DNA from: Pseudoteredinibacter isoporae_A
GTDB lineage: Bacteria; Pseudomonadota; Gammaproteobacteria; Pseudomonadales; Cellvibrionaceae
Direction of reading: 5' to 3'
Assembly (NCBI RefSeq): GCF_040372805.1
Contig: NZ_BAABWJ010000001.1
Span: 372,001-436,000, forward strand
Length of the DNA stretch: 64,000 bases
How positions within the stretch are numbered: the stretch's first letter is position 1; each line of letters starts with the position of its first letter. Below are positions 33,898-41,667 of the stretch, in pieces. A program made the translations under genes and the position numbers. The notes beneath the pieces are model-generated. The model was not told the DNA's origin. It made no database searches and saw nothing but the letters and a program-made list of their open reading frames with translations.

Positions 33898-33914
33898 GTC
33901 TCTCTAAAACACTC

Positions 33915-36164
33915 TTAAGCCAGACGCAAAGGCAATTCACGCAAACGTTGACCACTGGCAGCAAAAACAGCGTTTGCCACCGCAGGCGCTATCGGCGGCA
34001 CAGCGGGTTCACCCGCGCCGGTAGGTGCTTGAGTACTCGGAACAATATGCAGCTCAATATCCGGCGCTTCGCTCATGCGCACAACCGGGTAGTCATGGAA
34101 ATTGCTCTGCTCCACTACACCATCTTTCAATGTGATGGTGCCACTCAATGCTGCAGACAGACCAAAGACAATACCACCTTCAATCTGCGCGGCCACACCG
34201 TCGGGATTCACCACTCGGCCACAGTCCGCTACGCAATACACTTTATGCACTTTGATCTGACCACCCTCGACCGACACTTCGGCCACCTGAGCAACGTAGG
34301 AGTTAAAACTGAAGACCGAGGCAATGCCGAGATAGCGTCCCTGGGCAGCCAATTGCTCGCGCTGTTTCCAGTGAGACATGTCCGCAACTTTCTTCAGTGC
34401 CGCCGCCAGGCGAGGCATATCGCCACAGTGCTGCAAGCGATAATCCAGTGGATCAATTTCTGCTTTCTCGGCTAATTCATCCATAAAGCCTTCTTTGAAA
34501 AAACCACTGAATGAGTGCCCAACAGAGCGCCAGAATCCCAAACGCAAACCAGGATCAATGGTCACTTGGCGAACGGTTTTATTGGCCACACTGTATTCTT
34601 CCCACAGGCCTTCGACGCTGCTGGGATCAACCGTCCAGTTTTCAAAAATGCCGTGGCCGCGCTTACTGATCCAATCGACAAAACCGCCCGGTAAAAATTC
34701 CGGCAAATACATGCCCGCAGCTTCATCAATGGTGTAACCCATAATATTGGGGCCGACACGGGTCACATCCCATGCCTGCAGCTGACCATTCTCATCCATG
34801 GCCGCACTCATTCGCGCCGACGCCGCCGGACGATAGAAATCATTTTTCATATCGTCTTCACGGCTCCAAACCAGTTGGATAGGATAACCACTGGCCTTGG
34901 CAATCGCCACCGCTTCAGCAACGTAATCCTGATTCACGCGACGGCCAAAGCCGCCACCCAGAAACGTACTGTGAACACGAATATTATCGCGGGGCACATC
35001 GCAGTGTTCAGAGGCTACCGTCTGGCTTACATCCGGCCCCTGGGTTGGCACCCACACATCCGCCACATCATCTTGCAACCACACAGTGCAGTTCATGGGC
35101 TCCATTGTTGCGTGCGCCAGATACGGCACGTGATAATCAGCCGTTAAGGTATTGTCGCCTGCTTTGGCGATCGCTGCGCGACTGTCGCCTTCTTCAAAGG
35201 CAGTTTGTCCATCTTCCGACAGGGCTTTTTCAAACGCCCGTCGAATATCCGCTGAATTCTGTTTTGCGAGCTCGGGCAAATTCCACTCGACCTTTAATTC
35301 GGTCAATGCTTTGCGAGCCTGCCAATAATGCTCTGCAACAACGGCGACGCCATTAAAAATGGTCACGACATCGATAACACCTGGCAGTGCTTTGGCGGCA
35401 CTGGCATCCACGGTTTTTACTTCACCGCCAATTACCGGGCAACGCAACAACGCCGCACGTTTCAAATTAGGAATATGTTGATCGGAACCATTAATGACCG
35501 ATTCAGCGCTTGGACTACCCACATCAATACCAAAACGCGCCTGCCCGGTCACCTTGGCTAAGCCATCAACTTTTTTCTGCGGCTTGCCAATAAAACGGAG
35601 ACTGCTGTTGGATTTCAGAACGACTTTCGTGGGAGGCTTTATTTGGCTGGCTCGCTCAACAAAATCTCCAAGGCTGTAAGCCTTTTCAGCTAACCACAGC
35701 TTTCCGTCGCGAAGCTGCAAACTGCTTGGGTCCATATTCAGTTTTTCAGAAGCCGCTTGCACGATCATTTCCCGAGCCGTCGCCGCTGTTTTCCTCAGCG
35801 GTTCATAGTGCGCCATGATACTGGTGCTGCCACCGGTCATTTGCATACCGAACAAGGGATTTTTGTAAGGCTCGCCAACACCCGCATGCAGAATGGTGAT
35901 CAGTTCCGGGGGCGTGTTCAGCTCCTCAGCAATCAACATACTTAAACCGGTGTTGGTGCCCTGCCCCATTTCTGCACGTGGCATCAGGAAAATAATTTCA
36001 CCGGCAGGTGTAATCTGCAAAACACCATCGCTGACCAGCGCATCGCCCTGGCTGTACAACAACGGCTTATCCTTCGCGAGCGCGGGCATGCTGAGCATCA
36101 AACCACCAGCACCCAATAGTTTTAAAAAGGAACGACGCTGAATCGCCATATTGGACTGACTCAT
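33915..36164 (-). CDS. iorB: Molybdenum hydroxylase large subunit (isoquinoline 1-oxidoreductase beta-like)
   Basis: A 749-residue molybdopterin-binding subunit. The N-terminus has a twin-arginine signal (IQRRSFLKLLGAGGLMLS), so the folded enzyme is exported to the periplasm. The family signature GGGFGRR is present near residue 398, and the catalytic Glu lies in GAGEPAVPP near the end. Members of this group oxidise N-heterocycles or aldehydes; the substrate here is not known. The start overlaps the iorA stop by four bases (ATGA). An electron acceptor (cytochrome c) gene is not seen adjacent. The symbol follows the family, not a proven substrate. Confidence 0.87.
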   Translation of the reverse strand: MSQSNMAIQRRSFLKLLGAGGLMLSMPALAKDKPLLYSQGDALVSDGVLQITPAGEIIFLMPRAEMGQGTNTGLSMLIAEELNTPPELITILHAGVGEPYKNPLFGMQMTGGSTSIMAHYEPLRKTAATAREMIVQAASEKLNMDPSSLQLRDGKLWLAEKAYSLGDFVERASQIKPPTKVVLKSNSSLRFIGKPQKKVDGLAKVTGQARFGIDVGSPSAESVINGSDQHIPNLKRAALLRCPVIGGEVKTVDASAAKALPGVIDVVTIFNGVAVVAEHYWQARKALTELKVEWNLPELAKQNSADIRRAFEKALSEDGQTAFEEGDSRAAIAKAGDNTLTADYHVPYLAHATMEPMNCTVWLQDDVADVWVPTQGPDVSQTVASEHCDVPRDNIRVHSTFLGGGFGRRVNQDYVAEAVAIAKASGYPIQLVWSREDDMKNDFYRPAASARMSAAMDENGQLQAWDVTRVGPNIMGYTIDEAAGMYLPEFLPGGFVDWISKRGHGIFENWTVDPSSVEGLWEEYSVANKTVRQVTIDPGLRLGFWRSVGHSFSGFFKEGFMDELAEKAEIDPLDYRLQHCGDMPRLAAALKKVADMSHWKQREQLAAQGRYLGIASVFSFNSYVAQVAEVSVEGGQIKVHKVYCVADCGRVVNPDGVAAQIEGGIVFGLSAALSGTITLKDGVVEQSNFHDYPVVRMSEAPDIELHIVPSTQAPTGAGEPAVPPIAPAVANAVFAASGQRLRELPLRLA

Positions 36165-36655
36165 GCCTCACCCCCTGCGGCTTGAGCCGCTGGATCAAAC
36201 TGCTGAACGCCAGCAACACTTTTAATGGCTTTGCGAATTCTTGGATAAGTACCGCAGCGGCAGATATTGCCACTCATGGCAGCATCAATTTCGCCGTCAC
36301 TCGGTTTGGGGTTGTTAGCCAACAGTGCACTGGCTGACATGATTTGCCCTGGCTGGCAGTAACCGCACTGCGGCACATTGTGCTCCAGCCAAGCTTCTTG
36401 AACAGGATGCAACTCCTCAGCATTGCCCAGCCCCTCGATTGTGGTCACGGATTTTCCGGCAACCGCAGCAATTGGCAGGATACAGGTACGACTGGCAATA
36501 CCATCGACATGCATGGTGCAGGCACCACACAAGCCCATGCCACATCCAAACTTACTGCCGGTTAACTGAAAGTGTTCGCGGACAATCCATAACAAGGGGG
36601 TATCGGCGGGCAAATCCACGGACACGGGCTCGCCATTGAGCTGAAATTCGATCAT
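36161..36655 (-). CDS. iorA: Molybdenum hydroxylase [2Fe-2S] small subunit
   Basis: A 164-residue two-domain iron-sulfur subunit. The plant-type ferredoxin cluster is in GCGMGLCGACTMHVDG, with a later Cys near 59, and the second helical-domain cluster in CGYCQPGQI and CRCGTYPRI. It passes electrons from the molybdenum site of IorB. It has no signal peptide itself, so it would be carried through the Tat system with IorB. It is the first gene of iorA-iorB-xdhC-mocA. The LysR gene downstream on the left-reading strand lies on the other side of a 145-base gap. Confidence 0.9.
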   Translation of the reverse strand: MIEFQLNGEPVSVDLPADTPLLWIVREHFQLTGSKFGCGMGLCGACTMHVDGIASRTCILPIAAVAGKSVTTIEGLGNAEELHPVQEAWLEHNVPQCGYCQPGQIMSASALLANNPKPSDGEIDAAMSGNICRCGTYPRIRKAIKSVAGVQQFDPAAQAAGGEA

Positions 36656-36799
36656 GAGCTAATCCTGCCTGAAGGCTTATTATCTCTGAGCCAGACAGGC
36701 CCAGAATCTATAAATAGCAGTCTAATTGATGACTCTAATTGGGGCTTTGGGTTTAACCAATCTTTACCGAATAGGACATTTGTACAAATTAAAATTCAC

Positions 36800-37699
36800 C
36801 TACCGATAGAGATTCATCAGCATGCCCACCATTGCCGAGGCCGGCGCAGACAAACCGTGACGGCGGCGACTCAGAATCACAACCTTTCGCTTAAACACCG
36901 GCTTGGCGAGAGGCATGCATTGCAAGCCCATTTGTTCCATCTGCTGCTGACAAAAACCAGGAACAATACACAAACCCAAACCCTCAGCCGCCATACGTCC
37001 CACCGTGGTGAGTTGGTTGGCTTCATAGATGCGCTCGGGCACTGCATTTTGCTCCAACATAATGGTGTCCAGACTGCGGCGAAAACCAGAGCGAGCATTC
37101 AAACTGATAAAAGGGAAGCGTGCCAGATCCCGCCAGGCAAGCTGTGGTTTCGACGATAATTCATGGGCCGCCGGCAAGGCGACAATGGCCCGATCGCTGA
37201 ACAACACCTGCTGGTCAATATCGTCCGGGGGCTCCTGCTCAAACGCAATGCCCAACTCCACTCGCCCAGAGTGCACCGCACTGAGCACATCCTCCATCAC
37301 AATATCTTCCAAGCTGAGATCAATTTCAGGGTATTGCTCATGAAAACGGGCCATCAGTGCCGGGAAGACACTGGCCGCCAGCGAAGGCATGCACGCCATC
37401 GCCAGCCGCCCACGACGTAAAGCAAAGCGGTTATGCATCTCATCAAAAGCGCGCTCCCAATCTTGCAAAATACGCTCGGCGATGGGGTAAAAGGCCTCTC
37501 CTTCCGGGGTTAAAGAGACACTGCGGGTAGTACGATTGATCAGTGGCCCACCCAATTGCTCCTCCAGATTACGGATCGTAATGCTCAAGGCTGGCTGGGA
37601 AAGGTGCAGCTCACCACAGGCTTCGGCAAAACTCTTATGCTTAGCCACGCAGACAAAAGCACGCAGTTGCTTATGGGTAAAAGAAGGGCGCTGACTCAT
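36800..37699 (-). CDS. LysR-family transcriptional regulator, divergent from scoAB
   Basis: A 299-residue LysR-type regulator. The N-terminal HTH lies at about 6-65 (FTHKQLRAFVCVAKHKSFAE, LHLSQPALSITIRNLEEQLG) and the co-inducer domain follows (about 90-295). I use the ATG giving MSQRPSFTHKQLRAF; an open extension of 34 codons upstream runs into the AT-rich intergenic region. It faces away from scoAB, sharing a 116-base spacer with a TATATTT/AAATATA palindrome, so it probably controls both scoAB and itself. The effector is unknown. Confidence 0.88.
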   Translation of the reverse strand: MSQRPSFTHKQLRAFVCVAKHKSFAEACGELHLSQPALSITIRNLEEQLGGPLINRTTRSVSLTPEGEAFYPIAERILQDWERAFDEMHNRFALRRGRLAMACMPSLAASVFPALMARFHEQYPEIDLSLEDIVMEDVLSAVHSGRVELGIAFEQEPPDDIDQQVLFSDRAIVALPAAHELSSKPQLAWRDLARFPFISLNARSGFRRSLDTIMLEQNAVPERIYEANQLTTVGRMAAEGLGLCIVPGFCQQQMEQMGLQCMPLAKPVFKRKVVILSRRRHGLSAPASAMVGMLMNLYR

Positions 37700-37741
37700 G
37701 ACACTCTTAGTTTTATAAAATTTATTAATAGTGAATTTTTT

Positions 37742-37758
37742 TATATTTGATAAATATA
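37742..37758. promoter_or_regulatory. Palindrome in the LysR-scoA spacer (possible LysR operator)
   Basis: TATATTT-GAT-AAATATA is a perfect 7-bp inverted repeat with a three-base centre, within a longer GAATT...GAATTC symmetrical region (about 37733-37766). Size and AT content fit the T-N11-A boxes that LysR regulators bind between divergent genes. Binding is inferred from position only. Confidence 0.4.
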
Positions 37759-37815
37759 GCGAATTCCACCAAGCTAGGCCACCAATGCATAATTGAATCA
37801 TAGATAACGAGGTGG

Positions 37816-38517
37816 ATGATGTCCGGTTTCAATAAGGTTGTCGGCAGCTATGAAGAAGCCATGGCCGGCCTGGAAGATGGCATGACAATCATTGCAGGCG
37901 GTTTTGGCCTGTGCGGTATCCCCGAGGGCTGTATTGCCCAAATCAAGAAGATGGGCACCAAAGAGCTGACCATTGTGTCCAATAACTGTGGTGTTGATGG
38001 CTTTGGCCTGGGCATCTTGCTGGAAGACAAGCAAATCAAAAAAATGGTGTCATCCTACGTGGGTGAGAACAAACTGTTTGAAGATCAGTTACTGGCCGGT
38101 GAACTGGAAGTCGAGCTGACTCCTCAAGGTACCCTGGCTGAAAAAATGCGCGCGGGCGGCGCGGGCATCCCGGCTTTTTATACCGCTACCGGTTACGGCA
38201 CACCTGTCGGTGACGGCAAGGAAGTACGTGAGTTTGACGGTCGCAACTACATTCTGGAAGAGGCCATCACCGGTGACTACGCCATCGTTAAAGGCTGGAA
38301 AGCCGATACATACGGTAATGTGATCTACCGCCATACAGCGCAAAACTTCAACCCAATGGCCGCCACAGCCGGAAAAATCACCATTGTCGAAGTAGAAGAA
38401 ATCGTTCAACCCGGCGAACTGGACCCCACACAAATCCACACCCCTGGTATTTATGTGGACCGCCTGATTCAAGGCACTTTCGAAAAACGTATTGAACAAC
38501 GCACCGTACGCGCATAA
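37816..38517 (+). CDS. scoA: 3-oxoacid CoA-transferase subunit A
   Basis: A 233-residue alpha chain of the CoA-transferase that moves CoA between succinyl-CoA and acetoacetate (or another 3-oxoacid). Seen: MTIIAGGFGLCGIPEGCI near residue 24 and GAGIPAFYTATGYGTPVGDGK near residue 112-132. Two ATG codons are adjacent (MMSGF); AGGTGG lies just before them, which favours the second. It is followed by scoB after five bases. It reads away from a LysR gene. The pair could serve ketone-body or polyhydroxybutyrate breakdown or leucine degradation, or the 3-oxoadipate route; sequence alone does not choose. Confidence 0.9.
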   Translation: MMSGFNKVVGSYEEAMAGLEDGMTIIAGGFGLCGIPEGCIAQIKKMGTKELTIVSNNCGVDGFGLGILLEDKQIKKMVSSYVGENKLFEDQLLAGELEVELTPQGTLAEKMRAGGAGIPAFYTATGYGTPVGDGKEVREFDGRNYILEEAITGDYAIVKGWKADTYGNVIYRHTAQNFNPMAATAGKITIVEVEEIVQPGELDPTQIHTPGIYVDRLIQGTFEKRIEQRTVRA

Positions 38518-38528
38518 GGAGATTGATC

Positions 38529-39185
38529 ATGGCTTTATCTCGTGAACAACTGGCAATGCGCGTAGCGCAGGAATTACAAGACGGCTATTACGTCAATCTG
38601 GGCATCGGCATTCCGACACTGGTTGCTAACTATGTGCCTGAAGGCATGGAAGTGATGCTGCAATCCGAAAACGGTCTGCTGGGCATGGGCCCCTTCCCTA
38701 CAGAAGAGGAAGTTGATGCTGACATGATTAATGCCGGCAAACAAACCGTTACCACCATCACCGGCGCTTCCATTTTCAGCTCTGCAGAATCGTTCGCCAT
38801 GATTCGCGGCGGTCATGTCGACTTGACCGTACTGGGCGCCTTCGAGGTGGACGTGCAAGGCAACATTGCCTCGTGGATGATTCCCGGAAAACTGATTAAA
38901 GGCATGGGCGGCGCGATGGATTTAGTCGCCGGCGCAGACAATATCATTGTCACCATGACCCACGCCGACAAACATGGCAATTCGAAGCTGCTAGGCGAAT
39001 GTACCCTGCCGCTCACTGGTGCAGGCTGCATTAAGAAAGTGGTGACCGACTTGGCCTATCTCGAAATTGAAGATGGCCACTTTGTTCTTAAAGAACGCGC
39101 ACCCGGCGTGAGCGTGGAAGAAATTGTCAGCAAAACCGCCGGCAAGCTCATCGTGCCTGACCATGTTCCTGAAATGAACGTATAA
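38529..39185 (+). CDS. scoB: 3-oxoacid CoA-transferase subunit B
   Basis: The 218-residue beta chain, partner of scoA. The catalytic glutamate lies in QSENGLLGMGP (about 47), the site that forms the CoA thioester. GIGIPTLVANYVPEG and NAGKQTVTTITGA are family blocks. The ATG has GGAG seven bases upstream; a TTG two codons earlier is less likely. A strong terminator follows 40 bases after the stop, closing the two-gene operon. Confidence 0.92.
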   Translation: MALSREQLAMRVAQELQDGYYVNLGIGIPTLVANYVPEGMEVMLQSENGLLGMGPFPTEEEVDADMINAGKQTVTTITGASIFSSAESFAMIRGGHVDLTVLGAFEVDVQGNIASWMIPGKLIKGMGGAMDLVAGADNIIVTMTHADKHGNSKLLGECTLPLTGAGCIKKVVTDLAYLEIEDGHFVLKERAPGVSVEEIVSKTAGKLIVPDHVPEMNV

Positions 39186-39224
39186 GTTTTTTCTACACTG
39201 AAACCGTATCGATTTCCGTACGTA

Positions 39225-39260
39225 GGGCTCCCAAAGAATCTTCTAGGGGGCCCTTTTTTT
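39225..39260 (+). terminator. Rho-independent terminator after scoB
   Basis: GGGCTCCC pairs with GGGGGCCC (one G-T pair) across a 13-base loop and is followed by seven T residues. It lies 40 bases past the scoB stop codon. In the opposite direction no A tract precedes the stem, so it is one-way. Confidence 0.88.
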
Positions 39261-39284
39261 ATCTCCCGACTTTTGTTTTCCCTG

Positions 39285-40469
39285 TTATTGAGACGGGCGA
39301 TATACCAACAAGCCTCCCATACTGGCATGAGGTTTCAAACCGAAGAGAAAGCGCAGTAAACGTATACGCCGAATCACCTCATAGCTGACATAACACGCGA
39401 AAACTGTGGTCATCAGTAGAATAAGAAACTCCGACATCCCTCCCAGTCCCAATGGCTTTAACGCCATCGCGATGATGATGATGTAACTTTGGTGCAGGAT
39501 ATACCATGGCAACACGGCCTCTTGAAAGTAACGCCCCAATGGCCCCTGCTTCTGCAAGTAGGCATAGGAAAATGCACAAGCGCCGAGTATCCATAACCAC
39601 GCATTACTCTTGCCCCAAAGTTGCAGAGCGGCCCACTGTCGTCCATCCGTCCAATCCGTTTCAATCACTCCATTGTGTACCAGTAGCACCCCTCCATAGC
39701 CAATGAGCGCCGCCGCGAGAATCCAACGTCGATACCCATTTAAAAACTGCCAGCAGGAGGTATTTTTCGCAAAACAGTACCCCAACAAAAACACCAGAAA
39801 ATAGCGCGCTAGATTGAACCAGTCTCCCCAAATAGCGTGATTACTCGGGTAATCGGCCTGAAGCCAAAAACCCAAGCCCGCCAGCGCCAGCGAAGGAAGC
39901 AGCAGCAGGGCAAAACCGTGGATGGAACACTGGTCCAAACGATCAGCCAATCGCTTCACCAAAGGCCGGATGAGCAAAAACACGAACGTAAATACGAGCA
40001 AGTACGCCAGATACCAAAGATGGTTCCAGGTTAACAGCCAACCGCCATGCCGGTATTCAGGAAAACTCTCACCGCCGGTTGCCCAATACATCCGCAGAAA
40101 CTCGAGATAACTGCCCTGGTACTCATGCCCTTGCTGTAATTCAAAAAAGAGCTGCGGCGCCACAATGACATACATACCAAACAACAGGGGCACCAAAATA
40201 CGACGCAACCTTAAGCGCAACAATGAGAACGGTGTAATTGAGCGCTCCGCATAACGCAGAGCCAAACCCGAAATGAGAAAGATCAAAGACATTCGCCACG
40301 GCGCCGACCACAGCATCAGACTTTGGAGAAGCTCACTCTGATGGGCACTTTTGATATGCCATCCCCAATCCGCCACGAAATACATGCCGCAGTGATACAC
40401 TATCAGCAGCAGGAAGGCGATACTGCGCATATTATCGATATCATGTCGGCGTTCAGAAGGCATTGGCAT
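39285..40469 (-). CDS. Acyltransferase-3 family membrane protein
   Basis: A 394-residue integral membrane protein of the acyltransferase_3 group (as in OpgC/MdoC and O-antigen acetylases). The N-terminus RRHDIDNMRSIAFLLLIVYH carries the Arg and His that mark the family. About ten membrane segments follow, for example WRMSLIFLISGLALRYA, LLVFTFVFLLIRPLV and YFLVFLLGYCFA. Such proteins O-acylate sugars or lipids on the periplasmic side. No carbohydrate genes are nearby, so the acceptor is unknown. Confidence 0.85.
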   Translation of the reverse strand: MPMPSERRHDIDNMRSIAFLLLIVYHCGMYFVADWGWHIKSAHQSELLQSLMLWSAPWRMSLIFLISGLALRYAERSITPFSLLRLRLRRILVPLLFGMYVIVAPQLFFELQQGHEYQGSYLEFLRMYWATGGESFPEYRHGGWLLTWNHLWYLAYLLVFTFVFLLIRPLVKRLADRLDQCSIHGFALLLLPSLALAGLGFWLQADYPSNHAIWGDWFNLARYFLVFLLGYCFAKNTSCWQFLNGYRRWILAAALIGYGGVLLVHNGVIETDWTDGRQWAALQLWGKSNAWLWILGACAFSYAYLQKQGPLGRYFQEAVLPWYILHQSYIIIIAMALKPLGLGGMSEFLILLMTTVFACYVSYEVIRRIRLLRFLFGLKPHASMGGLLVYRPSQ

Positions 40470-40625
40470 AGCGGCATCTCACTTTTCAAAGCTCATACAA
40501 AGAAGCCCGTACCTTACTTGGCTCGACCACAGCAAAAGAGAAAAAGTGTTTATAAAACAATAACTAGGGACAAGCGGTGGCGATGAGGGATGAAATTCTT
40601 GCGGCGCAAAAGCCAAATCGTTAGG

Positions 40626-40645
40626 GTGGCACCGAATGTGGCACC
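40626..40645 (+). repeat. Direct repeat GTGGCACC (two copies, 12-base period) upstream of the LytTR gene
   Basis: GTGGCACC occurs at 40626-40633 and 40638-40645, separated by GAAT. LytTR regulators usually bind a pair of short direct repeats near the genes they control. The repeats lie about 50 bases before the LytTR start codon. The same element can also fold into a GGGTG/CACCC hairpin. I did not see it upstream of the TonB receptor gene. Binding is inferred. Confidence 0.35.
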
Positions 40646-40692
40646 CCACCAACAGTGCCCTTGCATGACATCGCCGTACACAAAGGTAAACT

Positions 40693-41580
40693 ATGAACCT
40701 TCAGCATTATCAAAAGCATCAATCTTTCTATGAGATTGGCGCTTTTGTTCTGAGCCTTTTCATCAACAACAGCATCATTGCAACCTCCCGAATCATGGAA
40801 GCCAGCCGTCACAGCGACGGACCTATTCCTCTATGGCCCCACTGGGTGGATGAATACAGCAGCGCGCTCGGCGTCATTGCCATTGTTCCTTTGTTTCTGT
40901 GGTTGCTCAGGCGCTTCCCTTTCGACCTGGCGCATATCAAGCGCAGTTTAGCTATCTACTTTCTGGCCTCCATTGTTCTGTCTCTGGGTCATGTTCTGGT
41001 GATGTCTCTTCTGCGATGGATGATTTACCCTCTGTTTGGCAGCGAACGCTTTTTTGGGGACATCGGCTTTGAATTACTGTACGAATACCGCAAAGACGCT
41101 TGGGGCTTCGTCACCGCCTTGGTTATTGTGCACGGCTACCAGTTTATCCTGGCAAGACTGATTGGAGAAGCCAGCCAACTCAGTACTGGAGAAGATTCTG
41201 AGGCCAACAGTCACGGCGATCGCTTGCTGGTCAAAAAACTTGGCAAGGAATTCATTATCAAAGTTCAAGACATTGAATGGATGGAAGCCTCCGGTAACTA
41301 CGTCAATCTGCATATTGCGAATCGGGTTTATCCGATTCGCTCGACTCTGGCTCATTTTGTAACAACAATGGCTGAGCGCGGCTTTTGCCGTGTTCATCGT
41401 TCCCATGCGGTCAATCTGGAGTGCGTTCATTCAATCGACAACCTCAGCAGTGGCGACGGCGAAATCACTCTTGAGTCAGGCAAGGTACTCGGAATCTCAA
41501 GGCGCTATAAAGATGAGCTGAAAAAACAATTGAGTCTGGATGGTAGGCCGCACCCCACAGACGACATTAGCAAAAGCTAA
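40693..41580 (+). CDS. Membrane-bound LytTR-family transcriptional regulator
   Basis: A 295-residue protein: four membrane segments in the N-terminal half (about 10-28, 55-75, 80-108, 125-147) and a C-terminal LytTR DNA-binding domain (about 175-280; EFIIKVQDIEWMEASGNYVNL, FCRVHRSHAVNLECV). There is no receiver domain, so it would be a one-component regulator that senses in or at the membrane. The next gene, 87 bases downstream, is a TonB-dependent receptor, the likely target. The start has AAAGG about nine bases upstream. Confidence 0.85.
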   Translation: MNLQHYQKHQSFYEIGAFVLSLFINNSIIATSRIMEASRHSDGPIPLWPHWVDEYSSALGVIAIVPLFLWLLRRFPFDLAHIKRSLAIYFLASIVLSLGHVLVMSLLRWMIYPLFGSERFFGDIGFELLYEYRKDAWGFVTALVIVHGYQFILARLIGEASQLSTGEDSEANSHGDRLLVKKLGKEFIIKVQDIEWMEASGNYVNLHIANRVYPIRSTLAHFVTTMAERGFCRVHRSHAVNLECVHSIDNLSSGDGEITLESGKVLGISRRYKDELKKQLSLDGRPHPTDDISKS

Positions 41581-41667
41581 TAAGTCGCGTCACTTTGTCA
41601 CATCGGAAACATTCCCAAGCACTGCTAGCATTGTTCTGATTTCGACATTGTTTAAGGGGAATAAACG

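Noticed and set aside
33861..34475. 204-codon plus-strand frame opposite iorB
   Set aside because: It lies within a clear molybdenum hydroxylase gene and has no features of its own.
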